Part shown: one piece after another, positions 56,627 to 64,000 of the stretch | Layout: the number at the start of each line of letters is the position of its first letter | How positions within the stretch are numbered: position 1 is the first letter of the stretch | Assembly: GCA_963711465.1 (NCBI GenBank) | Contig: CAVQEG010000002.1 | Coordinates: 124,001-188,000, forward strand | DNA length: 64,000 nt | Reading direction: 5' to 3' | From: CAVQEG01 sp963711465 | GTDB lineage: Bacteria > Bacteroidota > Ignavibacteria > OLB7 | Notes under the pieces: model-generated | The model's database searches: none | What the model saw: only the letters and a program-made list of their open reading frames with translations | What the model was told of the DNA's origin: nothing | Made by a program: the position numbers and the translations under genes

Positions 56627-57370
56627 TCAGCGCTCAGCGGCCGAGGAGAACATGTCGGCCACACTGGCGTCGATCGCCTCCTTGTTCGTTTCGTCGGTCG
56701 GATCGAGCACGTTGCCGTCGTGGACGAACAGCGCCGACGGATCGATCGTCAGCACGACCGTCCGCTCCGTCCCCGCGGCAATCACCACCGTCGGGTCGAG
56801 CTTCACCTCCATGCTGGAAATCACGTCGGAGTGCCATTCGAACGGGATCGATTCCCCGTCACGGTAGAGCGTCCCCATCACCTTCAACGACGGGAAATCC
56901 GGCGTCATGAACGGACCGTAGTAGGACGCCTCGGCAGTGTCCGCCGCCGTCAGTCGCGTCATCTCGAACGTGAGATGCGTGTAGGTGCCATTCGGAACGC
57001 CACCCTGCGCATACCAGATCGGCGAGCCCACGACCGCCTCGACCACGCGGGCGGAGTTGCGCACGTTCGTGCTGCCCTCACTGGAACCGAACTGATCGAG
57101 CTTCAGCGCCGTGCGGGAAAGCAGCACCTGCACCTTGTCGACGGAAATCGAATCGACCGTCGTCACCGCACCGCTCGTCGACGGACTTCCGGAGTGCTTC
57201 GCCGCCGAATGCACCGAACTTCCGGAGAGAACGGCCTCCAGCTTCACCGTACCGAGCGTCGTGACCCCCGTGGGCGAGTCCGAGCTTCCCGAACATGCCG
57301 ACAGCAATGTCGCCAGTCCGAGAGCCATGCAGATACTTAGCGTACGGAAATGAGTACCTAGGGGTAGCAT
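56627..57370 (-). CDS. Lipoprotein, DUF4382-like beta-sandwich
   Basis: The 247-residue protein starts at ATG 57370 with a lipoprotein signal ending in LLSAC (lipidated Cys26), followed by a Ser/Gly-rich linker. The rest reads as a beta-sandwich: SVDKVQVLLSRTALKLDQ, then GVPNGTYTHLTFEMTRL and VVIAAGTERTVVLTIDPS. That strand order and the NGTYTHL turn recall DUF4382-type lipoproteins, but the assignment is by eye. A GAGG lies about 9 bases upstream. The DNA just upstream (57371-57430) is distinctly AT-rich, as expected for a promoter. No function is known. Confidence 0.7.
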   Translation of the reverse strand: MLPLGTHFRTLSICMALGLATLLSACSGSSDSPTGVTTLGTVKLEAVLSGSSVHSAAKHSGSPSTSGAVTTVDSISVDKVQVLLSRTALKLDQFGSSEGSTNVRNSARVVEAVVGSPIWYAQGGVPNGTYTHLTFEMTRLTAADTAEASYYGPFMTPDFPSLKVMGTLYRDGESIPFEWHSDVISSMEVKLDPTVVIAAGTERTVVLTIDPSALFVHDGNVLDPTDETNKEAIDASVADMFSSAAER

Positions 57371-57546
57371 CAAATGGACCTCAATGCTTCGTGAGACAAT
57401 AAATAGTCGAAAATGGGATAGAATCGAAGGTTGATGCCTGGAATACCGCGGGGTGGGCTGGACCTGGGGGACTGGTGCGGACCTGGGCGACGACAAATTA
57501 AACATTCCGGAGTCATGCGACGCAAGCTCCGTGATTCACGCCCTCG

Positions 57547-58686
57547 TCATCGATCCACGACGAACCCGATGTTCTCGAGAATCGTTTCGGCTGTCGGATG
57601 CTGACGACTCCGGATTCGGTATGCCGGGAACTCCCGACGCGCCCGGTACTCCCGGCGAAGGCGATCGAACCCTCGACGACGTTCGTCGACTGTTGCCGTC
57701 AGCAGCGCGCGCAACGATGCGTCGTCCGACGCAATGTCGAATGCCGAGCGAACGGCCTCGCTGACCGTCGCAAGACCTTCCCCCGCTTTCGGGAGGTCGA
57801 GGTCGATCGACCCATACTCGTCGAGAATCGTCGGTCGCCACGAATTGCTCACACCAAGAAACCGCGCCATCGCCTCGGCCATCATCTCTGTTCCGCGCAA
57901 TCGGGCCTCGACAGAGTACCCGGCGATGTGCGGAGTGGCAATCGTCGTCCGCTCGATGAGCTGCAGCGGCACGTCCGGTTCCCCTTCCCACACGTCCAGC
58001 ACCGTCGTCGCCTCCCGATGCGCCCGAAGCCACGCTTCGAGCGCCTGCGAATCGACCACGCCGCCACGCGACGTGTTTACGATCATGGCGTCGGAGCGAA
58101 TTCCCGCCAGGAAGTTCCCGTCGACGAGATGGTGTGTCGGGGCTGCGCCCGAATCCGTCAATGGAACGTGCAGGGTGATGATCCGACAGTCGGCAAGCGC
58201 GTCGAAGGCCGCGGATTCGAACGTGGCATCGTGGGCGGCGCGTGGCGGATCGTAGCGGACGACGGACCACCCGCAGGCGGCGCACAGGTGTGCGACGACC
58301 GACCCGACGCGCCCGACTCCGAGGATTCCGATGGCGTCCCGGGATGGATCGAGCCTACCCCGGTGCACCAGCTCGAGCATCGCTGCAAGGACGTATTCGG
58401 CGACGGTCCTGGAACTGCATCCTCCGGCGTCGGCTGCGACGATGCCCCGTGCATGGAGGTAGGCCAGGTCGAGGTGGTCGACACCGACGGTCGCAGTTCC
58501 GACGAACCGTACCGGCGTGCCCTCGAGCAGCGCCGGGTCCACCTTCGTCACCGAACGTACCACCAGCGCGTCGGCATCGTAGAGATCGGCCGCCGTCAGA
58601 TGGCGTCCGTCGACGAGTCGGACGCTACCGTACTGGCGGAAGGCCTCTTCAGCCGAGGGAACGTTTCGATCGACGACGACGTTCAT
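57547..58686 (-). CDS. pdxB: 4-phosphoerythronate dehydrogenase
   Basis: The 379-residue NAD-dependent D-2-hydroxyacid dehydrogenase oxidises 4-phosphoerythronate in the DXP-dependent pyridoxal-phosphate pathway. It shows the PdxB start MNVVVDRNVPSAEEAF, the VRSVTKVDPALLEG and GTATVGVDHLD segments, the NAD site GILGVGRVG (120-128), catalytic Arg in NTSRGG, Glu in WEGEP and His in TPHIAGYS, and the extra C-terminal dimerisation domain of about 90 residues. The ATG overlaps the upstream stop (ATGA), so it is coupled to the lipoprotein gene before it and ends the five-gene operon from 62253. Confidence 0.93.
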   Translation of the reverse strand: MNVVVDRNVPSAEEAFRQYGSVRLVDGRHLTAADLYDADALVVRSVTKVDPALLEGTPVRFVGTATVGVDHLDLAYLHARGIVAADAGGCSSRTVAEYVLAAMLELVHRGRLDPSRDAIGILGVGRVGSVVAHLCAACGWSVVRYDPPRAAHDATFESAAFDALADCRIITLHVPLTDSGAAPTHHLVDGNFLAGIRSDAMIVNTSRGGVVDSQALEAWLRAHREATTVLDVWEGEPDVPLQLIERTTIATPHIAGYSVEARLRGTEMMAEAMARFLGVSNSWRPTILDEYGSIDLDLPKAGEGLATVSEAVRSAFDIASDDASLRALLTATVDERRRGFDRLRREYRARREFPAYRIRSRQHPTAETILENIGFVVDR

Positions 58687-59225
58687 CGCTTTGCCGCTGC
58701 GACGGAATCGACGTACGACCGCAGCCTTCCCTCCCGCCGCAACTGCTCCAGACGTTCGATCCACGGTTCCCGCAGCTTGGGATCGAGCTGCACGATGTTG
58801 CGGTAGGCGGCGATCATACTGCGCAGACCCGACTCGGCGAGTGCGGTCGGATCGCGCCTCGTCGAATCGTCACTCAACGCGTGTCCAGCCGCTCCGAACA
58901 CGTACTGCATCATGAGTTCACCGCTGAAGGGATAGCCGACATCGTCGAGGGGATCGACGAAACTCGCATCGATGTCGACGTCAGCCAGATCATCGGAAGC
59001 AGCCACCCATTCGAATGCGAGCCGGCGACGGTCGTTCGCTTCGGAGGCCAGTGGTCGCTCCTCGCAGAAGCGCATGTATTCGAGTGCCTTCGATCGCGTC
59101 AACGATGCACCCGCCAGCGACCTGACATCGTCGCGCTGCATTGACCGGGTGGTCGAATGACCACCGGAACAGCTCACGGCACCGGCGAGGAGAACGGAAA
59201 GGATCGGGATGGTGGCAATGCGCAT
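58683..59225 (-). CDS. Small lipoprotein, hypothetical
   Basis: The 180-residue protein has a lipoprotein-type signal (AVSC, Cys19; Val at -2 is slightly atypical). The mature part is helical and acidic, with conserved-looking patches SKALEYMRFCEERPLASE and REPWIERLEQLRREGRL. No family is recognised. It starts 2 bases after the stop of the preceding lipoprotein gene and overlaps pdxB by ATGA, so it is certainly in the operon. Confidence 0.66.
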   Translation of the reverse strand: MRIATIPILSVLLAGAVSCSGGHSTTRSMQRDDVRSLAGASLTRSKALEYMRFCEERPLASEANDRRRLAFEWVAASDDLADVDIDASFVDPLDDVGYPFSGELMMQYVFGAAGHALSDDSTRRDPTALAESGLRSMIAAYRNIVQLDPKLREPWIERLEQLRREGRLRSYVDSVAAAKR

Positions 59226-59227
59226 CG

Positions 59228-59905
59228 CTATTCGGGCAGATATGCTCTCGTTGCGAACGAGGTCAGGTAGAGCGCGCTTGCGGCGAATATTTCGTAGCGG
59301 TTCCCCCACCGTGACGGCAATCCCTCAATGCGCAGTGAATCGCGTGTTGCGGAATATCCGAAGTGCCCGATCGTCGGCTCTGAACCGACACTCTGACGAC
59401 GCACCACGACGGAATCAGTGGAGAATTCATACGAGTCGAACGGATCACACAACGGCCGATCAGATTCCGACATCGTCCATGACCCGAGCAGTAGTGGCGA
59501 AGCCCCTTCGAAGCGCATTCCGCGGTAATAGCGCAGCGTATCGCCATGCCGGTAAAAATACCAATAGCGAAGCGTCGTGTCGGATTCCGACGAGCCTGCC
59601 GAGGAGATCTCCAGCACGCGCTGGTATCCGTCGCCGACCGCCGAGAGTTCGAGTACCACACTCCGCGTCGAATCGACCATCCAGCCGCCCGGACTGCTGC
59701 GGAAGAACGAATCGATCTGGTAATTCCCCCGATACGCATCGAGCCGGATATGGCTTCGAAGCATCGTTCCCGCATCGGTGTCGATCGCCTGACACACCCA
59801 GCCGCCGTTCGGTACCGACGCCGACACCGGTGCGTCGACCCCGCAGCCCGATGCGACGCCCGCAAGCAGCGCGATGAAGAGTACCGCTGCCGTCCGAAGC
59901 ACCAT
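59228..59905 (-). CDS. Lipoprotein, hypothetical
   Basis: The 225-residue protein has a strong lipoprotein signal ending in ASGC (lipidated Cys21). The mature part is rich in Ser, Asp, Arg and aromatics and predicted beta-rich (LRYWYFYRHGDTLRYYRG, then YEFSTDSVVVRRQS), suggesting a lipocalin-like or other small barrel. No family is recognised. ATG 59905 fits the signal; it starts 14 bases after the MurU-like gene stop and sits 2 bases before the next lipoprotein start. Its place between the sugar-salvage genes and pdxB gives no functional hint. Confidence 0.68.
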   Translation of the reverse strand: MVLRTAAVLFIALLAGVASGCGVDAPVSASVPNGGWVCQAIDTDAGTMLRSHIRLDAYRGNYQIDSFFRSSPGGWMVDSTRSVVLELSAVGDGYQRVLEISSAGSSESDTTLRYWYFYRHGDTLRYYRGMRFEGASPLLLGSWTMSESDRPLCDPFDSYEFSTDSVVVRRQSVGSEPTIGHFGYSATRDSLRIEGLPSRWGNRYEIFAASALYLTSFATRAYLPE

Positions 59906-59919
59906 ATCGTGTCGTTTCC

Positions 59920-60657
59920 TCACAGTTGAATCACGCCTTCTCGGACGCACCGCCGCGCTTCCTCAAGCTGACGGTGTGTCCCGATGTCCATCCAGAATGC
60001 GCCGTTCACGTCGATCGGAACGATCGGCTCCCCTTCTGCCGCAAGTCGCATGTAGACATCGATGATCGAAAAGACACCGCGCTCGGTAATCCGGTTGAAT
60101 ATCGTCGGCGAAAGCACATGGATTCCGCAGAACCCCATGCGTCGAACCGCCGTGCGAGGTTCTCGTGCCATCCGGTCGGAACCGGTGGCAGCATTACCAT
60201 GACCGACGAGCCCGACGTCATCGAAGAGCAGATGACGGGTCGCCTCGCGCTCCATCACCGCCAGCGACGCGAGTGCATCCGACGAACGATGGCGATCGAC
60301 CAGAGCAGCCAGGTCGATATCGCTCAACACGTCGACGTTGTGCAGCAGGATCGGCTCGTCGCCCGCAAACGCTTCCCGGGCGTGATAGAGTCCCCCGCCC
60401 GTGTCCAGCAGCATATCGGATTCATCGGAGATCACCACCTCGGCGCCGAATCCCTCCCGTTCCTCGATGAACCGCACCACCTGATCGCCCAGGTGGTGGA
60501 CGTTGACCACGATTCGCCGCGCGCCGGCGTCGACCAGACGCCTGGCGACACGCTCCAGCATTGGAACGCCATCGACATCGACGAGCGCCTTGGGAACCTC
60601 ATCGGTAATCGGAATCAGCCGCGTGCCGCGTCCCGCGGCAAGTATCATTGCATCCAT
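59920..60657 (-). CDS. murU: MurU-like nucleotidyltransferase (sugar-1-phosphate)
   Basis: The 245-residue protein is a GT-A-fold nucleotidyltransferase. The nucleotide-binding loop is MILAAGRGTRLIPITDEVPKAL shortened at the start (GRGTR at about 10-14, catalytic Lys in PKAL). NVDVLSDID supplies the metal-binding Asp, and the C-terminus has FWMDIGTHRQLEEA. The shape matches MurNAc-1-phosphate uridylyltransferase MurU, which makes UDP-MurNAc in cell-wall recycling; a mannose-1-phosphate guanylyltransferase is the alternative. The adjacent kinase favours MurU. Its ATG directly follows the TGA of the kinase gene (TGAATG), so the two are translationally linked. Confidence 0.78.
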   Translation of the reverse strand: MDAMILAAGRGTRLIPITDEVPKALVDVDGVPMLERVARRLVDAGARRIVVNVHHLGDQVVRFIEEREGFGAEVVISDESDMLLDTGGGLYHAREAFAGDEPILLHNVDVLSDIDLAALVDRHRSSDALASLAVMEREATRHLLFDDVGLVGHGNAATGSDRMAREPRTAVRRMGFCGIHVLSPTIFNRITERGVFSIIDVYMRLAAEGEPIVPIDVNGAFWMDIGTHRQLEEARRCVREGVIQL

Positions 60658-62253
60658 TCAGCCCTCGCTCCGAATGGCCGTCGGCCATGTGTGCCGTTCC
60701 TGGTGAACGACATCGGTTGAGATTCGGGGGAATCGTTCCGAGAGATGGCGCGCGAGCCGTTCAGCGAAATACACCGACCGATGCTGTCCGCCCGTACATC
60801 CGAACGCCACAGACAGTGAATCGAATCCGCGTTCGAGATAGCTGGTAACCGCCGCATCGACCAGCGTCGCAATTGCGTCGAATGCCGTTTCGACCGCATC
60901 GTCGCCCTCGAGAAAGTCGATGACCTCCGCGTCGAGGCCGGTGAGCGATCGGAAGTCGTCGTACCGTCCCGGATTGTGAATCGCGCGACAGTCGAAGACG
61001 AACCCGCCGCCATGTCCGCCGGCGTCCTCGGGATACCCGTTGCGGTAGCTGAAGCTCGCGATTGCAACCTGGAGCCGGGATTCCGAGCCGGCGGCGTCTC
61101 TTCCATCGGAATTCGTTCCCTTGTTCGACTCCGCGATCCGATCGTGGTCCGAGCCACGTCGCGTATCGAGGTTCGGACCCGACTTCCCCCATTCGACGAT
61201 TCGCTCATAGACGGCGCGGAGCTCCGGCATTTCCACAGGCAATTCTCCGGCGGCGAGCACCGATCGAACGTTGTCAATTGCATACGGAACGCTCGCGAGG
61301 AAATGCGTGCGTCCCTCGTAGAAGCCGCGGTAACCGTACGCGCCCATTGCCTGCATGATCCGGACGAGCACGTAACCTCGATACTGCGTGAGAAATTCGT
61401 CCGGATCGAATTCAGTGTAATTGGCAAGCGAATCCATGTAATGTCGAAGCAGACGATCCCTCAGTTCGTCGGGAAGATCCGCCTTGGCATCATACAGCAG
61501 CGATGCGATGTCGTAGGACAGCGCACCCCGCCGCCCGCCCTGATAATCGATGAACCATGGTTCGAATTCCCCGCTCCCATGCTCCGGATCGGCCGGACGC
61601 AGCATGACGTTGCGTGACTGGAAGTCCCGGTAGAGGAAGTGCGTGCGGTCGGCCCGCAGAAGGAAGTCGCAGAGCCGTTCGAAGTCCCGCTCAAGCCGTG
61701 CTTCATTGAATGCGATTCTGGCCAGCTTGAGGAAATGGTACTTGAAGTAATTCAGATCCCACATCATCGACTGACGATCGAATTCGGCGTGAGGATAGGC
61801 GACCGAATAATCGATTGCGCGGCCGCCGATCACCTGGATTCGCGGCAGCACCTCCACCACGCGCTCATAGACTGCCACGAGCTCTTCGGGAACGCCGGCG
61901 ACTCCATCGCGCTCGCGCGCCGCGGACAGCGCGTCGAAGAGCGTCGTATCGCCGAGATCCTCCAGCAGGTAGAGTCCCTGTTCCTCATCGGTGGCGTAGA
62001 TGCGGGGAACGGGAATGCCGACCGATCGCAGTGATCGGGAGAATGAGAGGAAGGCGGTGTTCTCCTCACTGTCGCTGCCATGGACACCGACGACGCCGTT
62101 GCCGTCGGCATCGACGAGACGGTAAATGCTCCGGTCGGAACCGTCGGCGCGCAGGGACGTGACGACGGCCGGATCGGACCCGAAGCGCCTGGCATACAGG
62201 GAGGAAAGCAGCGGAGCGAATGCGTCCGGTCGTCGGGTCATGAAGATGCTCAC
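60658..62253 (-). CDS. AmgK-like aminosugar kinase fused to a RapZ C-terminal domain
   Basis: The 531-residue protein has two parts. Residues 1-365 are an aminoglycoside-phosphotransferase-fold kinase resembling AmgK, which phosphorylates MurNAc/GlcNAc at C1. The Brenner-type motif is FLYRDFQSRNVM, with Tyr in place of the usual His before Arg-Asp, and FIDYQGG supplies the metal-binding Asp. After a disordered linker (about 365-390), residues about 392-531 match the C-terminal domain of RapZ, the GlcN6P-sensing RNase adaptor: ASFSYRNGYPEDAGGHGGGF, FDCRAIHNPGR, FGCTGGQHRSVYFAERLA. The RapZ N-terminal P-loop domain is absent. The start is GTG 62253, or ATG 62241 (MTRRPDAF). It heads the operon with murU. 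Confidence 0.85.
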   Translation of the reverse strand: MSIFMTRRPDAFAPLLSSLYARRFGSDPAVVTSLRADGSDRSIYRLVDADGNGVVGVHGSDSEENTAFLSFSRSLRSVGIPVPRIYATDEEQGLYLLEDLGDTTLFDALSAARERDGVAGVPEELVAVYERVVEVLPRIQVIGGRAIDYSVAYPHAEFDRQSMMWDLNYFKYHFLKLARIAFNEARLERDFERLCDFLLRADRTHFLYRDFQSRNVMLRPADPEHGSGEFEPWFIDYQGGRRGALSYDIASLLYDAKADLPDELRDRLLRHYMDSLANYTEFDPDEFLTQYRGYVLVRIMQAMGAYGYRGFYEGRTHFLASVPYAIDNVRSVLAAGELPVEMPELRAVYERIVEWGKSGPNLDTRRGSDHDRIAESNKGTNSDGRDAAGSESRLQVAIASFSYRNGYPEDAGGHGGGFVFDCRAIHNPGRYDDFRSLTGLDAEVIDFLEGDDAVETAFDAIATLVDAAVTSYLERGFDSLSVAFGCTGGQHRSVYFAERLARHLSERFPRISTDVVHQERHTWPTAIRSEG

Positions 62254-62509
62254 GCGGCGGCGCCTGTCCTGAGTCGGAGAGGGTTCCGCTCGCTCAGTGG
62301 GAGGGCGTGTCGAACACGACCAGGGAAGAATTCAAAGCACCAATATACGGCCCGGTGCACGGCTCGGTTCAACCTCGTTCGGCGTGGTGCGTCAACGCTC
62401 GCACGTAACAATGGATGACACCGGCTGCGGGGATACACACGCGCCCGCAGCGGAGTTGCCGATCACGCGGAGCGGCCCCGATCGCTCCGAAACCACACCG
62501 AGGCACGCC

Positions 62510-63523
62510 ATGAGGATTTCGCTGCTCTCTACCACGCTGGGGCTGGCAATCGCCGGAACCGCACCAATTCTTCTCGACGGCTGCGTGACCGTCTACCAGT
62601 ATCCTGCACCAGTTGCGACCTCCGGTACTCGCGTCGCATCGGCATCCGACTGCGGATGTCCGCAGACCGCGACGGTTCCTGCGTACTCGGCGGCGCCTGC
62701 CTACCCGGCGGTACCGACATACGCCGCGGCGCCGGGCTATCCGGCGACGCCGATGTACACGGCCGCGCCCGGGTACTACCCGCAGCAACCGATGATCATC
62801 TACATCGATCCGCAGACGTCGCAGCCGATCGCCGTGTATGCCGCTCCTCCGCCTGCGTCGACGGCGTCGAATCCCATCGGAGGTCAACCGAATTCCACCC
62901 CCGCACCGGTCGCCACGACGACGTCGCCCATTGGCGGACGTCCCGCACCGACCGATGTGAGGGATCAGAATCCACGGTTCGGATACCAACCCACAACGGA
63001 GTCGGTGCATGGCGGACCGATTGGCGGGAGCGCTCTCGGAGAACTGCACGCTGCGGATGCAGGTACGCGGGAGAAGCGGAGCGACATCGCCTCGCGCGCG
63101 CCGTCGATCGTCGAGGCGATCACCAATGCGACGCTCGAGATCACCTCGCGCCAGCCGCAGGACGCCGCACAGCACAGCAACACGGCGAATGCTCCGACGG
63201 GTGGCTCGATCTCCGCCGCACCGTCGGGGCACACGATGCCGGTGAATGCCGCAACGGGGCGCACGGCGATTCCAACCGATGCTCGCTCGGAGGCGGCCAC
63301 GTCGCCGAAGAATTCAAAGGACGTGCAGAGTCAGGTGGTGCCAACGAACGACGCGGCTCCCGTACACAGGGTCGATCCGCCGGCGAAGACGCCGAGCGAG
63401 TCCGATGTCTCGACACCGCAGGCGTCGGAGACCGCCCCCGTGCATGCGGTCGATGCACCGGAGGCGGGGACGACCAGTTCGAAGTCCGCACGGAGCGTTC
63501 CAAAATCAGGTGGTGCGAACTGA
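62510..63523 (+). CDS. Low-complexity Tyr/Pro/Ala-rich lipoprotein
   Basis: The 337-residue protein has a signal sequence with a C-terminal LLDGC (possible lipidated Cys25; Asp at -2 is unusual). Residues about 45-100 are a Tyr-Pro-Ala repeat (YAAAPGYPATPMYTAAPGY). The rest is rich in Thr, Ser, Ala and Pro and probably disordered, with repeated PxHxVDxP-type units near the C-terminus (PVHRVDPP, PVHAVDAP). No family is recognised. A GAGG lies about 9 bases before ATG 62510; the longer frame has an unlikely leader. A surface or wall-spanning role is inferred from composition only. Confidence 0.6.
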   Translation: MRISLLSTTLGLAIAGTAPILLDGCVTVYQYPAPVATSGTRVASASDCGCPQTATVPAYSAAPAYPAVPTYAAAPGYPATPMYTAAPGYYPQQPMIIYIDPQTSQPIAVYAAPPPASTASNPIGGQPNSTPAPVATTTSPIGGRPAPTDVRDQNPRFGYQPTTESVHGGPIGGSALGELHAADAGTREKRSDIASRAPSIVEAITNATLEITSRQPQDAAQHSNTANAPTGGSISAAPSGHTMPVNAATGRTAIPTDARSEAATSPKNSKDVQSQVVPTNDAAPVHRVDPPAKTPSESDVSTPQASETAPVHAVDAPEAGTTSSKSARSVPKSGGAN

Positions 63524-63531
63524 GCCGACGT

Positions 63532-63582
63532 GGCCCCTGTCCGACAAGCGTGAAGCAGGCGTGACGGTTGTCGGACGGGGCC
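63532..63582. terminator. Long hairpin between convergent genes
   Basis: Arms GGCCCCTGTCCGACA and TGTCGGACGGGGCC pair over 14 bases with a one-base bulge and a 22-base loop. It fills the space between the low-complexity lipoprotein stop and the stop of the convergent barrel gene. A bidirectional terminator is likely. Confidence 0.65.
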
Positions 63583-64000
63583 TACGGCATGATGTCGACG
63601 GCCCATGTAAGACCGGCCGACACCCGCGGCGACGGATCGTTGAGTCCAACGGACAGGAAGGCACCCACGCGCTGTTGATTCTCGAGACGATATGCCGCAC
63701 CGAAGTTCGCGTCGAGTCGCAGCGGATCGACCGATGCGGTGGGAATCGTCGCGGAGAGCGATCCGAAGAACGAGGAGCGCTGGGTGCCGAGGCGCGACAT
63801 TGCGCCACCGGTGAGGACGACGGCGTCGATTGAATTTCCCCCCACCGTGTCGCCCGCCAGATCGCCAAGCATCCATAGCGAGCCATCGGCGAACCACCCC
63901 ACGTCCGATCCGACGTGGGAATACGACGCTCCGACGCCACCATCCCAACTGCCCGTCCCGATTCCTTGCTCGGGATCCATCAGCGGTGGTTTCACCGATC
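63582..64000 (-). CDS. Outer-membrane beta-barrel protein, C-terminal part (runs off window)
   Basis: The frame is open at the window edge and ends at 63582; about 139 codons are visible. The sequence reads as barrel strands: GTGSWDGGVGASYSHVGSD, VGWFADGSLWMLGDLAGD, ANFGAAYRLENQQRVGAFLS and a final SAGLTWAVDIMP. The lead-in (MDPEQGIGTGSWD) resembles transporter-like barrels of the MetA-pathway/SphA kind. The final strand lacks a terminal aromatic. With the N-terminus missing, family assignment is tentative; location in the outer membrane is likely. Confidence 0.68.
   Translation of the reverse strand, partial: SVKPPLMDPEQGIGTGSWDGGVGASYSHVGSDVGWFADGSLWMLGDLAGDTVGGNSIDAVVLTGGAMSRLGTQRSSFFGSLSATIPTASVDPLRLDANFGAAYRLENQQRVGAFLSVGLNDPSPRVSAGLTWAVDIMP

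Overview
The window reads as a GC-rich chromosomal segment from a didermic bacterium of the Bacteroidota/Chlorobiota (FCB) side of the tree. The evidence is several secreted proteins ending in type A type-IX-secretion (T9SS) sorting domains, a TonB-dependent receptor with a carboxypeptidase-regulatory N-domain, many lipoproteins and outer-membrane beta-barrels, and four exact copies of the Bacteroidota promoter core TAnnTTTG upstream of genes. The fused 2-oxoglutarate decarboxylase/E2 enzyme, the stand-alone methylmalonyl-CoA mutase large subunit and the high GC point to a GC-rich lineage rather than classical Bacteroidia; I cannot place it further. No rRNA, tRNA, CRISPR array, insertion sequence or prophage was seen.

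Layout. 1-5 kb: a 2-phosphosulfolactate phosphatase-like gene (cut by the window edge) behind a VanY-like M15 peptidase lipoprotein, a PNGase F-like T9SS cargo protein, a small disordered ORF and a cytochrome c lipoprotein. 5-17 kb: a TonB receptor divergent from a type III polyketide synthase, then housekeeping genes (DUF488, SDR, J-domain protein, UbiA-type decaprenyl-phosphate phosphoribosyltransferase, methylmalonyl-CoA mutase, Nudix, TlpA-like thioredoxin, CoA-transferase, beta-barrel). 17-30 kb: a small outer-membrane protein, uvrB, and a long minus-strand block with a beta-propeller-like lipoprotein, a 2376-residue RHS protein ending in an NlpC/P60 domain, and a T9SS-like protein. 30-45 kb: kgd, a GWxTD protein, a beta-barrel, an Nramp-UspA fusion, a lytic transglycosylase, MlaE/MlaF, an OsmC protein, RNase Z and two conserved hypotheticals. 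45-57 kb: three large T9SS cargo proteins (one frameshifted just before its sorting signal) and an OmpA-type protein translationally coupled to the SBBP-repeat cargo protein. 57-64 kb: a tightly packed minus-strand operon running from an aminosugar-kinase/RapZ fusion through a MurU-like nucleotidyltransferase and two lipoproteins to PdxB, followed by a Tyr/Pro/Ala-rich lipoprotein and a beta-barrel fragment.

Much of the window serves the cell envelope: secreted and surface proteins, peptidoglycan cutting and recycling (M15 peptidase, lytic transglycosylase, NlpC/P60, AmgK/MurU/RapZ) and lipid trafficking (Mla). Intrinsic terminators appear as perfect GC-rich hairpins with little or no T-tract. 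The most notable items are the RHS-NlpC/P60 locus with its neighbouring lipoprotein, the AmgK-RapZ fusion next to MurU, and the frameshift that cuts a 21-repeat propeller protein off from its T9SS signal. Start sites were chosen by signal peptides, family length and ribosome binding sites; several genes have alternatives, which are stated.
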